Part shown: piece by piece, positions 43,804 through 53,331 of the stretch
Numbering within the stretch: position 1 is the first letter of the stretch
Layout: each line of letters begins with the position of its first letter
Assembly (NCBI RefSeq): GCF_000367345.1
Contig: NZ_BARE01000016.1
Coordinates: forward strand, 62,001 to 126,000
From: Sphingobium xenophagum NBRC 107872
GTDB lineage: Bacteria > Pseudomonadota > Alphaproteobacteria > Sphingomonadales > Sphingomonadaceae
Direction: 5' to 3'
DNA length: 64,000 bases
Translations under genes and position numbers: made by a program
Notes under the pieces: model-generated
Seen by the model: only the letters and a program-made list of their open reading frames with translations
What the model was told of the DNA's origin: nothing
Database searches by the model: none

Positions 43804-46472
43804 TGAACGATCCTGATCGCCGAGATCCCGAAGCCTTCCTGCGTCAGGCGGCGCAGGAAGGTCGTGGCCGCCTCAAGATATTTCTTGGCGCGGCACCCGG
43901 CGTGGGCAAAACTTATGAAATGCTGACCGACGGGATGCAGCGGCGCAAGGCCGGAATCGATGTCGTGGTTGGCGTCGTGGAGACCCACGGTCGCAAGGAG
44001 ACCGAGGCGTTGCTCGTGGGTCATGAGATCATTCCCCGACGCTCTATCGACCATATGGGCCATCGGCTGGGCGAGATGGACATCGACGCCATATTGGAAC
44101 GGCGGCCAGCCCTCGTTCTGGTCGATGAACTCGCCCACACCAACGCGACCGGCAGCCGCCACCCCAAACGCTATCAGGATGTTGAGGAACTGCTCGATGC
44201 CGGTATCGATGTCTACTCCACGGTCAATATTCAGCATGTGGAGAGCCTGAACGACGTCGTCGCCTCCTTCACCCGCGTTCGGGTACGAGAGACGGTACCG
44301 GACTCGATTCTGGAGATGGCCGAGATCGAGGTGGTGGACATCCCGCCCGACGAACTGATCGAACGGTTGAAAGACGGCAAGGTCTATATCCCGCAGGAAG
44401 CGACGCGGGCGCTCGGCCATTTCTTTTCCAAGTCCAATCTGACGGCGCTGCGCGAGATGGCGCTGCGCCGTGCCGCGCAGGCGGTCGATGCGCAGATGCT
44501 CGACTATGTCCGCGCCCATGCACTCGCGGGCAGCTTCGCGGCGGGCGAGCGCATCCTTGTCGCGATCAGCGAAGTGCCGAGCGCGCAGGGGTTGGTACGC
44601 GCAGCCAAGCGGCTGGCTGACGCGCTCAAGGCCCCCTGGGCGGCAGTGCATATTGAAACGCAGCGCAGCCTGGCCTTCACAGCGCAGGAACGCGAGCAAC
44701 TGGCCGACACCATGGCGCTCGCTTCCCGGCTGGGCGCGACGACAGCGACTATTTCCGCGCCATCGGTAGTGGAGGGGCTGCGGCACTATCTTGGCGACGC
44801 ACGCGCGACCCAGATCGTGATCGGCAAGTCGACGCGCTCCTGGTGGTTCGAACTGCGCCATGGCTCCGTGGTCGACAAACTGGTGCGCGAGGTCGGCGAT
44901 GTTGCCATCCATGTGTTGCCCGGCGACGATCCGGGCCGCGGCCCGCGCAGCCTGGCCCAGATGGTCGGGCAGGGTTGGGGGCAGCCGATCGACTATGTCT
45001 GGTCGACGCTGATGATCATGGGCATGACGGCGCTTGGTCGGCTCCTGATAGAGATCATCGATCTGGGCAATATCGCCTTGCTCTACCTGATCCCCGTCAT
45101 GTTCGCTGCGGCCAGTTTCGGCCTGCGTGCAGGCCTGTTTTCCGGGCTGCTGTCCAGCCTCGCCTATAATTTCTTCTTCCTGCCGCCCACCGGCACGCTG
45201 ACTGTCAACAATCCCGAAAATGTCATCAGCATTCTGGTGTTATTGGGTGTCGCCATCGTGACCAGCCAGTTCGCCGCTCGCGTCCGGGCACAGGCGGATC
45301 TTGCCCAGTCGAGTGCGCGCCAGAACGCGGCGCTTGCCGGTTTCTCGCGCCAGTTGACGGCATCGGCCAGCCAGGAAGAGCTGATGCAGACCATCTGCGC
45401 CGAAGTGTCGCGCCTGTTGTCGGTTCGCACTGTGCTGCTTCTGCCGTCGCGCGATGGTCCTGAACTGCGTGCGGCTTTCCCGCCCGAAGACCGGCTGGAA
45501 CAGATTGAGAGGGCCGCCGCACAATGGGCGATGGACAATGAACAGCCCGCAGGGCGCGGTTCGTCCACGCTGACCGCATCCGACTGGCTTTTTCATCCGC
45601 TGCGCACGACCAGGGGCGTGCTGGGCGTGCTGGGCCTGGCGCGTGAGGATGCCGGCGCGCCGCTGCGGTCCGACCAGATACCTTTGCTCATGAGCCTGCT
45701 CGATCAGGCGTCCATCGCTTTCGATCGCATGGCACTCGAAGAGGAAATGCTGGACGCGCGGCAAATTCGCGAGCGCGACCGGCTACGCTCAGCGCTGCTC
45801 TCGTCGGTCAGCCACGACCTGCGCACGCCACTCACCACCATCATCTCCGCCATGCATGAATTGAAGCGACAACATCCGTCCGAACTGGTCGACACGGTGG
45901 ATGCTGAGGCCCAACGGCTCAATCGCTTCGTCGCCAATCTGCTCGACATGGCGCGGGTAGAGGCGGGCGCCCTGCCGCTTAAGGTGGAACCGACCGACCT
46001 TTTCGACGCTGTGGCCGGCGCGGTTCATGACACGCGCAAGTCCCTGATCGGGCATGAGGTGAAGGTGGACATCCTGCCCGACATTCCGCTGGTGCGGGTG
46101 GACCCCACGCTGCTGCACCACTGCCTCATCAACCTGCTCGACAATGCCGGGCGCTATGGCGATCCGGGTACCCCTGTCATCGTTCGCGGACGGCGCCTGC
46201 CCGATGCGATCACTCTGTCCGTGCTGGACGAAGGGCCGGGCATCCCATCGGGTGCGGAAAGCCGGGTGTTCGATACCTTTACACGGTTGGAAGGGTCGGA
46301 TCGCGTCAAGCATGGCACGGGCCTTGGCCTCGCAATCGTCAAGGGTTTCGCCGAAGCGATGGGCCTGAGCGTGTCTGCGACCAATAATCCTGACCCGTTC
46401 GGCGCCTGCTTCACTATCATCATCCCGCACGCGCTGATCATCACCGAGCTTCCGCACGAGGATATCATATGA
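43803..46472 (+). CDS. kdpD: Potassium sensor histidine kinase KdpD, 889 aa
   Basis: The N-terminal KdpD domain has the ATP-binding loop GAAPGVGKTYEML near 28-40. A universal-stress-protein-like domain follows, then four membrane helices (from about 400), a GAF-like domain and a histidine kinase core. The phosphorylated His is in SSVSHDLRTPLTT near 671, and the ATPase boxes are LLDNAGRYG, DEGPGIP and GTGLGLAIVKGF. It senses low potassium or turgor-related signals and phosphorylates KdpE. It overlaps kdpE by 4 bases and is full length. Confidence 0.96.
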   Translation: MNDPDRRDPEAFLRQAAQEGRGRLKIFLGAAPGVGKTYEMLTDGMQRRKAGIDVVVGVVETHGRKETEALLVGHEIIPRRSIDHMGHRLGEMDIDAILERRPALVLVDELAHTNATGSRHPKRYQDVEELLDAGIDVYSTVNIQHVESLNDVVASFTRVRVRETVPDSILEMAEIEVVDIPPDELIERLKDGKVYIPQEATRALGHFFSKSNLTALREMALRRAAQAVDAQMLDYVRAHALAGSFAAGERILVAISEVPSAQGLVRAAKRLADALKAPWAAVHIETQRSLAFTAQEREQLADTMALASRLGATTATISAPSVVEGLRHYLGDARATQIVIGKSTRSWWFELRHGSVVDKLVREVGDVAIHVLPGDDPGRGPRSLAQMVGQGWGQPIDYVWSTLMIMGMTALGRLLIEIIDLGNIALLYLIPVMFAAASFGLRAGLFSGLLSSLAYNFFFLPPTGTLTVNNPENVISILVLLGVAIVTSQFAARVRAQADLAQSSARQNAALAGFSRQLTASASQEELMQTICAEVSRLLSVRTVLLLPSRDGPELRAAFPPEDRLEQIERAAAQWAMDNEQPAGRGSSTLTASDWLFHPLRTTRGVLGVLGLAREDAGAPLRSDQIPLLMSLLDQASIAFDRMALEEEMLDARQIRERDRLRSALLSSVSHDLRTPLTTIISAMHELKRQHPSELVDTVDAEAQRLNRFVANLLDMARVEAGALPLKVEPTDLFDAVAGAVHDTRKSLIGHEVKVDILPDIPLVRVDPTLLHHCLINLLDNAGRYGDPGTPVIVRGRRLPDAITLSVLDEGPGIPSGAESRVFDTFTRLEGSDRVKHGTGLGLAIVKGFAEAMGLSVSATNNPDPFGACFTIIIPHALIITELPHEDII

Positions 46473-47197
46473 AAATCCGTCACAAGGTGCTGATCGTCGA
46501 TGACGAGCCGCATATCCGCAAGCTGATCCAGGTCGCGCTGTCGCGCGCCGACTATGCGACCGTCGAAGCGGAGAATGCGCGAGAGGCGCTGGAAATGCTT
46601 CAGAACGAACGCCCAGACATCAGCCTTCTGGATCTGGGTTTGCCCGACCGGGACGGGCTGGAACTGGTGCCGCTGTTCAAGCAGCAGTCCGATACGACGC
46701 TCATCATCGTGTCCGCCCGCGACGCGACCGACCAGAAAGTGACGGCGCTGGACCTGGGGGCGGACGATTACCTCACCAAACCTTTCGATACGGAGGAATT
46801 GCTGGCCCGCGTGCGCGTGGCGTTGCGCAATCGCATGACCAAGGATGGCGGCATGGCGCTGGTGCGGGCCGGGGACGTGGAAATCGACCTGCTTGCCCGC
46901 ACCGTGCTCAAGGCGGGCAAGGAAGTGCACCTGACGCCTAAGGAATATGCCGTGCTGGTGCAACTCGCCAAATTCCCCGGCCGCGTCATTACGCATGAGC
47001 AGATCATGGCGCATGTCTGGCCCAATGAGCGGGAGCATCATGTCGAATATCTGCGTGTGCTGGTCCGCACGTTGCGACAGAAGCTGGAAACCGATCCCCA
47101 GCGGCCACGGATCATCGGCAATGAATTGGGGATCGGCTATCGCCTGCGCTTCAATGTCGAAGGCGAAACCGAGGAGTTCGCGCCCAGCGACGCATGA
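46469..47197 (+). CDS. kdpE: OmpR-type response regulator KdpE, 242 aa
   Basis: The receiver domain (VLIVDDEPHIRKLIQ, phosphorylated Asp in SLLDLGLPD, conserved Lys in YLTKPF) is followed by a winged-helix DNA-binding domain with LTPKEYAVLVQLAKFPGRVI and HHVEYLRVLVRTLRQKLE. It activates the kdp promoter when phosphorylated by KdpD. The last 15 residues extend a little beyond the usual end and are acidic. An IS5 remnant follows about 30 bases downstream. Confidence 0.96.
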   Translation: MKIRHKVLIVDDEPHIRKLIQVALSRADYATVEAENAREALEMLQNERPDISLLDLGLPDRDGLELVPLFKQQSDTTLIIVSARDATDQKVTALDLGADDYLTKPFDTEELLARVRVALRNRMTKDGGMALVRAGDVEIDLLARTVLKAGKEVHLTPKEYAVLVQLAKFPGRVITHEQIMAHVWPNEREHHVEYLRVLVRTLRQKLETDPQRPRIIGNELGIGYRLRFNVEGETEEFAPSDA

Positions 47198-47227
47198 ACA
47201 GCCGCGCCCCCGACAGCAGGATTAGGG

Positions 47228-47454
47228 TGCCGACGCAGATCAAGGCTGTCATTCCTGGCCGTTCAAACCGCCGCTTGCAAATCCAGTATGACCGGGCGCT
47301 CTACAAGCAGCGCAACCGCATCGAGCGCATGTTCGGGCACCTCAAGATCAACCGGGCCATAGCTACCCGCTACGACCAGCTTGCCAACAGCTTCCTCGGC
47401 ATGGTCCATCTTGCCACCGCCAGATACTGGCTCAAATTTGTCCACGCCGTCTAG
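47228..47454 (+). pseudogene. IS5-family transposase C-terminal remnant
   Basis: The frame reads IKAVIPGRSNRRLQIQYDRA, LYKQRNRIERMFGHLKINRA and ATARYWLKFVHAV. This is the C-terminal third of an IS5 (IS427-group) transposase, including the catalytic Glu in RNRIERMFGHLK. The first two thirds are missing, and the left edge joins directly to DNA following kdpE. It therefore marks an old insertion event. Confidence 0.8.
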
Positions 47455-47539
47455 ACTTTCGCCGGTCAGATTATGACGCAAGTGGAATCTTTGGCACTTA
47501 CAGGAACGTCAGCTGTTGGCGGGCTGAGGAGAGTGCATC

Positions 47540-47713
47540 ATGTCCGACAGGATCGTGTCGATAGGGTTCCTGACCGAGCGGGACCTAAAGAGGCTGGGCG
47601 ACGGCTTTCAACGCCATTTCCCGATCTCGCGTGACGACATATTTGCCGATCTGATGATGAAGTTGGATCAGCTGCCGCCCGTTGGGATGACGAAGCCCAG
47701 GGAAAGGCGATAG
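47540..47713 (+). CDS. Small conserved-looking protein, 57 aa
   Basis: GAGGAG precedes the ATG at 47540. The product starts MSDRIVSIGFLTERDLKRLG and continues through FPISRDDIFADLMMKLDQL. I recall short sphingomonad proteins starting in the same way (IGFLTxRDLxxLG...FxxLLxxID), so it is probably a real gene of unknown role. It follows the IS5 remnant and reads toward a bidirectional terminator. Confidence 0.55.
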   Translation: MSDRIVSIGFLTERDLKRLGDGFQRHFPISRDDIFADLMMKLDQLPPVGMTKPRERR

Positions 47714-47776
47714 GGGGGCCGGACCAAACCAATCGCCTTGCCTGGAAAGGCAAAGGCTAAGGCCGCGCAAGCGAGA

Positions 47777-47805
47777 AAAACGGCGCGAGTGGCCCGCGCC
47801 GTTTT
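47777..47805. terminator. Bidirectional intrinsic terminator
   Basis: AAAACGGCGCG at 47777-47787 pairs exactly with CGCGCCGTTTT at 47795-47805 around a 7-base loop. It serves the small plus-strand gene and the minus-strand entericidin operon, which converge here. Confidence 0.9.
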
Positions 47806-47826
47806 CTCCATTTTGCGGATCAGGAC

Positions 47827-47970
47827 TTATCTGGACTTCCCCGATTGTCCTGAAGCCTGGGTCACGGCGCTACCGGCGGATTGCAGATCCTTGCCTGCGC
47901 CTTCCACCGTGTTGCAGGCGGTGAGGCCAAGAGCGGCAAGTGCCGCCATTGCAAGGGTGGTCTTCTTCAT
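47827..47970 (-). CDS. Entericidin-like lipoprotein, 47 aa
   Basis: The minus-strand ATG complementary to 47968-47970 follows AAAGGAC. The product MKKTTLAMAALAALGLTACN has a lipoprotein signal with lipobox LTAC, then TVEGAGKDLQSAGSAVTQAS, the compact entericidin A/B pattern. Entericidins are small outer-membrane lipoproteins induced by stress. The gene is too short for many gene finders. It is the last gene of a minus-strand stress-type cluster, 30 bases after the CsbD-like gene. Confidence 0.85.
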   Translation of the reverse strand: MKKTTLAMAALAALGLTACNTVEGAGKDLQSAGSAVTQASGQSGKSR

Positions 47971-47999
47971 GGTCTTGTCCTTTCTTCCCATCAGATGTT

Positions 48000-48254
48000 T
48001 CAGCCTTTGCCCTTGAGGGCGGGGATGAGGGCGAGCATTGCTGACCCGATTGCGAGCAGGCTGACGACGGGGTGTGCCCGATAAAAGGCACGAGCCTCGT
48101 CGATCACTGTCCCCAGCAACGCTTCCGCCTGCCCTTCAAGCTGGCGGGCCTGCCCGCGTCGCTGGGTTGCCTTGTCCCCGGTCAGAGTGCCGAAGCCCTC
48201 TTCCAGTGCGCCGGCCTTGTCCTTGATGGTGCCCATTATGTCGTGCTTGTTCAT
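48000..48254 (-). CDS. CsbD-like protein with C-terminal membrane helix, 84 aa
   Basis: The N-terminal part (MGTIKDKAGALEEGFGTLTG, DKATQRRGQARQLEGQAE) follows the CsbD pattern of repeated amphipathic helices found in general-stress proteins. The C-terminal VVSLLAIGSAMLALIPAL is a membrane helix, so the CsbD part would be tethered to the membrane. It lies between the entericidin gene and the 286-aa membrane-protein gene and was probably co-transcribed with both. Confidence 0.75.
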   Translation of the reverse strand: MNKHDIMGTIKDKAGALEEGFGTLTGDKATQRRGQARQLEGQAEALLGTVIDEARAFYRAHPVVSLLAIGSAMLALIPALKGKG

Positions 48255-48292
48255 GATTATGCTCCAGTCAGATTTAAGGATGGTTGGATCGG

Positions 48293-49153
48293 TCAGAGGT
48301 TACGCCGGGTCGCGACGACACCCCCCGCTGCGGCCGTGCCCGCACCGAGCAGCATGATGAGAAACACTGCGAAAGCGGTACCTGCAGCATAGTCTGCACC
48401 CTTCGTTCCTGCGTCGATCGCGGTGTCTACGGCACTCCTCTTGGCGGAGAGAAAGTCCTGCCGGGCTTTTTCCACCTTGGCGCGGGCATCACTTTCACTG
48501 ATCTTTTGCTGGACCGCGATAATCGCCGCGATACGATTTTCCGCTTCCTGGCCCTCCGCGCCGCCGCGCGCCATGCCGGGGAGTTCGGCGACGATCGCCT
48601 TGCGGCTCTGCTCCGGCGTCATCTGCGCGGGGTTATCGGGGGCGTCGTCCAGCAATGCGCTGACCTGCGCGTCGATATCCGCCTTGTCGATGCCTGCGGC
48701 CTTGGCCACGGTGGGCGTAATGACGCTCGCGCCGGTCGTTGCTGCGGTGGCGAGGCTACCCACAGTACGGAATGCGCCACCCACCAGGCCGCCGATCGCG
48801 GAGCTGAGCAGGTAGAAGGTCAGCAGCAGGGTCAGACCCCAAATGGCGATGCCGTGCAGGACGCCGTCAATCGGACGCCGTGTATGAGAGATTGTCGCGG
48901 CGACGAAGGCGCCTGCGCCCAGCGCTATCACCGTGCTCAGCGTCCACCAGATGATGGCGCCGATACCCAGGCTGCCGGCGCTGGGGCCATCATTGCCGGC
49001 TGGATCCAGGCTCGAAAAGCCGATGCCTGCACCCAGCAAGCCCAGCATCAATTCGATCGAGAGTGCGACAACGGTGCCGACGAGCAGCGCCGACCAGCTC
49101 ATGCGCGGGGTGACGCGGACGTCGAAATGCGGATCGTTCATGGTCGTTGCCAT
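48293..49153 (-). CDS. Polytopic membrane protein, 286 aa
   Basis: The start complementary to 49151-49153 follows AGGAGG. Four or five hydrophobic segments are evident: near 20-42, 65-90, 100-130, and one close to the C-terminus (FAVFLIMLLGAGTAAAGGVV). Between them lies a charged helical loop (MTPEQSRKAIVAELPGMARG, and ISESDARAKVEKARQDFLSA). I do not recognise the family beyond YrzE-like envelope proteins that accompany CsbD genes. Its place in the operon suggests an envelope-stress role. Confidence 0.65.
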   Translation of the reverse strand: MATTMNDPHFDVRVTPRMSWSALLVGTVVALSIELMLGLLGAGIGFSSLDPAGNDGPSAGSLGIGAIIWWTLSTVIALGAGAFVAATISHTRRPIDGVLHGIAIWGLTLLLTFYLLSSAIGGLVGGAFRTVGSLATAATTGASVITPTVAKAAGIDKADIDAQVSALLDDAPDNPAQMTPEQSRKAIVAELPGMARGGAEGQEAENRIAAIIAVQQKISESDARAKVEKARQDFLSAKRSAVDTAIDAGTKGADYAAGTAFAVFLIMLLGAGTAAAGGVVATRRNL

Positions 49154-49202
49154 GGAAGCCTCCTGTTTTTTGATCATTGGGGGAGGGGGATAGAAGCGGC
49201 GC

Positions 49203-49388
49203 TTACTTGTTCTTCAGCGTTTTGATGGCGGCCTCGATCGTTTCGGCCGCGCTCGCCTGCGCCTTGCCGCCCATCTTTTCCGCAGCACCTTCCGCCTGCG
49301 TTTTACGGTCGCCTGTGATCTTCCCGATCGCTTCCTTGATCGATCCCTTCACCTGGCGCACATCGCCCTTGATCCGGTTCTCGTTCAT
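49203..49388 (-). CDS. CsbD family stress protein, 61 aa
   Basis: The minus-strand start at 49388 follows GGAGG by five bases. The product MNENRIKGDVRQVKGSIKEA, then GKITGDRKTQAEGAAEKMGG, is a textbook CsbD domain. Such small soluble proteins are induced by general stress; their molecular function is unknown. It heads the cluster of four minus-strand genes down to the entericidin gene. Confidence 0.9.
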   Translation of the reverse strand: MNENRIKGDVRQVKGSIKEAIGKITGDRKTQAEGAAEKMGGKAQASAAETIEAAIKTLKNK

Positions 49389-49506
49389 ATGATCCTCCAT
49401 CGTCATGGCGCGCCAAAGCGGCGCCGATGATGGAGAAATAGGGTGGGCAGCTTAAGCGTGGCAGATACGGAAATACCAAATCGTATAGTAGTTCTGCACC
49501 AATAAG

Positions 49507-50982
49507 TCAGTTTATCGGCAGCTTCAGCGGATAGCCGCGCTCCCGCGCCCACAACACGGCCTGGGCACGTCGGTTGACCCCAATCTTGGCATAGACGCGT
49601 GCCACATGATTGCGGAGCGTGTTGCGCGAAACACCCATCTCCCTGGCAATGACCGTGTCATCACCGCCTTCGCACAAGCGGCTGAGCACTTCCTTCTCCC
49701 GCCGGGTAAGTTCACTGGTCTCGACCGGGCGAGGGGCGCCATGGGGGGCTCGCAAATTGGCAAGCTTTTCGACGACGGTTCGACTGAACCAATTGGTGTC
49801 CTTCATCACCGCTTCAATCGCCCCGATCAGTTCCAGTTCGCTATGGCGCCGTTGGTGAATGTCCTGGATAACCCACAAGATGCAGGTGTCCCGCCGCAGC
49901 GAGATGGAGGCGGCCGAGACGAGACATTCCGTCAAGCCGCCTTCCTGTGTGCGCACCGTTGCATCCTTGCCGCGAAAGGCCGTCCGTTCGTTCAGCTCTT
50001 CCGCAGCTGTGTCCAGGAAGGTCGCATCCTTCCACAGATTGAGCGCCTGCATGGTCTTGCCCATGGCCTCGTCCGATGACCAGCCGGTAAGCTGGTGGAA
50101 AGCGTCGTTGGTGTCACATAATGTGCCCTCGTCGCAGGTCGTGATCGCCATCGCTATCGGCGCCAGACGGAACGTCGTGACGAACCGCTCCTCGCTGTGC
50201 CGCAATTCGTTCTCCGCCTGCCTGCGCGGCTCAAGATCTGCGAAGGAAAAGAGCATGCATGGCTCGTCATCCAGTTCGACGGGTTGTCCGGCAACGATCA
50301 CCAGCTTGCGTCCGCCGTCGGGCAGCTCGATATCCGCCTGCATTTGCGGGACGGTCCGCCCTTCGCGTAGCCTGTCCTTGGCCGCGTCGAGATTTTCCGC
50401 GTCCTTGAGGATATCGATTTCGTAGAGGCTGCGACCAAGGACCTCATCCTTCTGATAACCTGTGAGGTCCAAAAAGCCCTGATTGACCTTCACATAGCGC
50501 TGGTCGGCCAGCCGCATGATGACGGCAGGCGCAGGATTGACATTGAATGTCTGTTCAAAGCGCTGCTCCGCCTCGAAACGCAGCGACACATCCTGGATAA
50601 CAAGCACGAGAAGGTCAGGATTGCCGTCCCCATCGGTGAGGATAAGGCTGCGGATCTGGTGGATCCATCGCGGCTCCTCCTCATCTCGCGGGATGACTTC
50701 CACGATGACCTCATCAAAGGCTTCTCCAGCAATGACGCGGTCGATCGGATAATCGCCTTCTCCCAGTCTATGCTTGTTGCGATACCGCAACTGGAAGCGC
50801 TCCCTGTAATCGTCGACATCCTTTCCAAGGCCGCTCAGGTCATCGACGCCGTGCATCCGAAGCGCTGCCTCGTTCGCCCATATGATGGCCTGGTTGGCAT
50901 CTACCAGGATTACCCCTTCGCTCAGGCTGCCGATAATATGCCGGAGGCGATCGAGATCGATGGAGGGTTGAACATTGGTCAT
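49507..50982 (-). CDS. Multi-PAS regulator with LuxR-type HTH, 491 aa
   Basis: Three PAS domains are visible: residues about 10-110 (IIGSLSEGVILVDANQAIIW), 130-250 (VNPAPAVIMRLADQRYVKVN) and 265-380 (LAPIAMAITTCDEGTLCDTN). A C-terminal LuxR helix-turn-helix follows, with LTRREKEVLSRLCEGGDDTV and MGVSRNTLRNHVARVYAKIG. There is no kinase or receiver domain, so it is a one-component sensor-regulator. The ligand or cofactor of the PAS domains cannot be told. I chose the ATG at 50982; an upstream extension looks non-conserved. It may control the stress cluster next to it. Confidence 0.8.
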   Translation of the reverse strand: MTNVQPSIDLDRLRHIIGSLSEGVILVDANQAIIWANEAALRMHGVDDLSGLGKDVDDYRERFQLRYRNKHRLGEGDYPIDRVIAGEAFDEVIVEVIPRDEEEPRWIHQIRSLILTDGDGNPDLLVLVIQDVSLRFEAEQRFEQTFNVNPAPAVIMRLADQRYVKVNQGFLDLTGYQKDEVLGRSLYEIDILKDAENLDAAKDRLREGRTVPQMQADIELPDGGRKLVIVAGQPVELDDEPCMLFSFADLEPRRQAENELRHSEERFVTTFRLAPIAMAITTCDEGTLCDTNDAFHQLTGWSSDEAMGKTMQALNLWKDATFLDTAAEELNERTAFRGKDATVRTQEGGLTECLVSAASISLRRDTCILWVIQDIHQRRHSELELIGAIEAVMKDTNWFSRTVVEKLANLRAPHGAPRPVETSELTRREKEVLSRLCEGGDDTVIAREMGVSRNTLRNHVARVYAKIGVNRRAQAVLWARERGYPLKLPIN

Positions 50983-51150
50983 ACATGGATTCCAATCGAA
51001 CTGAACAAGCCCGCAAAGCCTCCAGCGAACGAGCCGCACTTCCCCGAATGGAATGTAGAGATCGTCGGCAAGCACGCTCCGGTCCAGCTAAGCGGAAGGA
51101 CTGCATTTGGTGACAGAAATTTGGGCGATAATCGGCAGAAAAACGTCATT

Positions 51151-52185
51151 TTAAGGCCTGCGTCGAATGGCAAGGAAGAAGTCTAGCATGGCCCTGGATG
51201 CATCAGGCCCTGCCGGATCGGTGAAGGAGCCGCCGCGTCCTCCCGACCAGCCATGGCCCCCACCATGGACCGTCCAGTCCTCGAGCAGCACGGTCCCGGC
51301 CATTGATCTATAAATCCTGCGCGTAAATTCCCGGCCGCCTTGTGAACGGCCAGACACGGATTTAGTGACAAGTTGGCCAGGGTTGGATCGTTCAAGATCG
51401 CGCAGAAACGCGCCGGCATTGGAAGGGTGCACCACGCGATCATGGTCGCCATGGAACACGATCGTCGGCAACGGCCGCCGGACCTTTCCTGTCGGACGAG
51501 GCCGCGTATCGCCGCGCATGGCGGCAATCGCTCCTTGCAGGGACTGGACATCCTCATGCGCTACGCCTGAATGGATGCCCACTGCAACAAAGATGTCAGG
51601 ATAGGCTGCTGCGAGGATGGCCGCCTCTGCCCCGCCTGCCGATAGCCCGGCAACATAGATGCGGGCCGGATTGGCACGGCCAAGGGCCATTGCGTGGCGG
51701 GTGAGGGCGGCGATGACCGCCGGTTCTCCGCGACCGCGTTTTTGATGAGCGGGATTGTGCCAGTTCCAGCAGCGCGCCAGGTTCGCGCGTTGAGACTGCT
51801 GGGGATACAGCACGAGGAAACCAAGTTCGTCGGCGAGCGCGTTCATGCCCGTTCCGGCAGCGAAATCCGCAGCCGATTGCGAGCAGCCGTGCAGCATCAC
51901 CACGAGCGGCATGCGTCGACGAGCCGAACCGTGCGGTGTGTAAAACTTATAAGCCAAGGTACCGTGCTTGCAGTGGAACTCTTGCGTGATGAAGCTGCCC
52001 GGTGCGGGGCGGGGCAAGACCGGCACCGTCGTCCGTGGCGAGGCTTGCTTGGCCTTTTTGGCCCGCTTGCGAGCCGGGCGGACCGATGGGGTGACGCTAT
52101 CGCTCATCGCCAGGGCCGCAGAGATCGGGCGTCCCTTGCGCGCCAATCGAGCGGCCTTGAAAAAGGTCTTCACAAGATCGGCCAT
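51151..52185 (-). CDS. PHB-depolymerase-type alpha/beta-hydrolase esterase, 344 aa
   Basis: GGGGG precedes the start complementary to 52183-52185. After a basic linker (residues 35-55), the hydrolase has the oxyanion motif MLHGCSQSAADFA near 97-109, the nucleophile in AGLSAGGAEA (S182), the acid in HGDHDRVVH and the His in HGGGHGWSGG. This is the layout of the esterase/PHB depolymerase family, which cleaves polyhydroxybutyrate or feruloyl-type esters. There is no clear signal peptide, so an intracellular or non-classically exported enzyme is likely. Confidence 0.85.
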   Translation of the reverse strand: MADLVKTFFKAARLARKGRPISAALAMSDSVTPSVRPARKRAKKAKQASPRTTVPVLPRPAPGSFITQEFHCKHGTLAYKFYTPHGSARRRMPLVVMLHGCSQSAADFAAGTGMNALADELGFLVLYPQQSQRANLARCWNWHNPAHQKRGRGEPAVIAALTRHAMALGRANPARIYVAGLSAGGAEAAILAAAYPDIFVAVGIHSGVAHEDVQSLQGAIAAMRGDTRPRPTGKVRRPLPTIVFHGDHDRVVHPSNAGAFLRDLERSNPGQLVTKSVSGRSQGGREFTRRIYRSMAGTVLLEDWTVHGGGHGWSGGRGGSFTDPAGPDASRAMLDFFLAIRRRP

Positions 52186-52209
52186 GAACGCCCCCGAATT
52201 TAACAGCAT

Positions 52210-52543
52210 CTCGTCAACGACCAGCGGCCGGCATTGATCCTGAATAAAATTTTGCCTCTATCATCATTGTTGGTCGTTGAGCCTCGTCGATCGTAGAGAC
52301 GAACGGCGGCTGGTGCCCGTAAGCCGCCGGGGCAAAGTGGACTTCCGTTTTTAGGGATGCCGCGAACGGCAGGTACGGTCAGGAGGCAATATCCCGCATT
52401 CCTGACCGGCCCCGTGAAACGACAGAAAGTGCGCCTGGCGGATTGGCAGATCCCGCGCGCGACGTAACGCTGCGCACAATTGCGTCCGCAAAGTTTGGGG
52501 AGGCAATTGGCCGTACGGCCAGCAACACCCCGGATCGGCGCAT
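52210..52543. other. Gene-free spacer
   Basis: I see no supported gene in these 330 bases. A minus-strand open frame across it is Cys/Arg-rich and has no ribosome-binding site. It may contain old insertion-sequence debris that I cannot name. Confidence 0.45.
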
Positions 52544-53251
52544 TTACTTTCGTGCCGTCGCGTCGGCATAGCGCCGCGAGACTTCGGGCCAATTCACGAC
52601 CTGCCACCAGCCGTCGAGATAGTCTGCGCGGCGGTTTTGATATTTAAGATAGTAGGCATGTTCCCACACATCATTGCCCAGGATCGGCTTGCCTTTCGTT
52701 TCCGCCGCATCCATCAGCGGATTGTCCTGATTGGGTGTCGATGTAATGGCGAGCTTGCCGTCCGCGCCGACGATCAGCCAGACCCAGCCCGAGCCAAACC
52801 GCCCGGTCCCGGCTGCTTTGAACGCCGCCTTGAACTTGTCGAGCGAGCCGAAGCTGGCGTTGATCGCGGCGGCGAGCGCTGGTGACGGCGCACCACTTTG
52901 CGCAGGCGGGGCCATAGATTTCCAGAAGAAGCTGTGGTTCCAATGCCCGCCGGCATTGTTGCGGACGACCGCAGGCAAAGTTCCCGCCTTTGCGACAAGC
53001 TGTTCGAGCGACTGACCCGTCAGCGCCGGGTCGGCCGAAACAGCTTTGTTAAGCGCGTCGACATAAGCCTGATGATGCTTGTCGTGATGGATGGTCATGG
53101 TTTGCGCGTCGATTGCGGGTTCAAGTGAACTCGCGGCATAGGGCAGCGGCGGCAAGGTGAAGGTGGCTGGCGCGGGAGCGCTCTGCGCAAGGGCTGATGG
53201 CATAGCTGGAACGACGGCGGCCATCGCCAACAACAATGCAATTCTCTTCAT
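52544..53251 (-). CDS. Exported Mn-type superoxide dismutase, 235 aa
   Basis: AGGAGG precedes the start. A signal peptide (residues 1-22, cleavage after ALA) puts the enzyme in the periplasm, unlike the usual cytoplasmic form. The metal ligands are H55 ([11 protein letters not shown]), H106 ([10 protein letters not shown]), and D194 and H198 (DVWEHAYYL). The Gly-Gly before H106's neighbourhood and the Gln in [10 protein letters not shown] match Mn-type rather than Fe-type enzymes. It removes superoxide outside the cytoplasm, a job often done by a Cu,Zn enzyme. A distinct inverted repeat lies about 80 bases upstream of its start. Confidence 0.88.
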   Translation of the reverse strand: MKRIALLLAMAAVVPAMPSALAQSAPAPATFTLPPLPYAASSLEPAIDAQTMTIHHDKHHQAYVDALNKAVSADPALTGQSLEQLVAKAGTLPAVVRNNAGGHWNHSFFWKSMAPPAQSGAPSPALAAAINASFGSLDKFKAAFKAAGTGRFGSGWVWLIVGADGKLAITSTPNQDNPLMDAAETKGKPILGNDVWEHAYYLKYQNRRADYLDGWWQVVNWPEVSRRYADATARK

Positions 53252-53331
53252 CTAGTCCTCCTGATGCTGGCGGGCGGTTCTCATTCCCCCTGGGTGCAAC
53301 TCGCGACTTTGGTTTATGGTCCCGCTCACAC

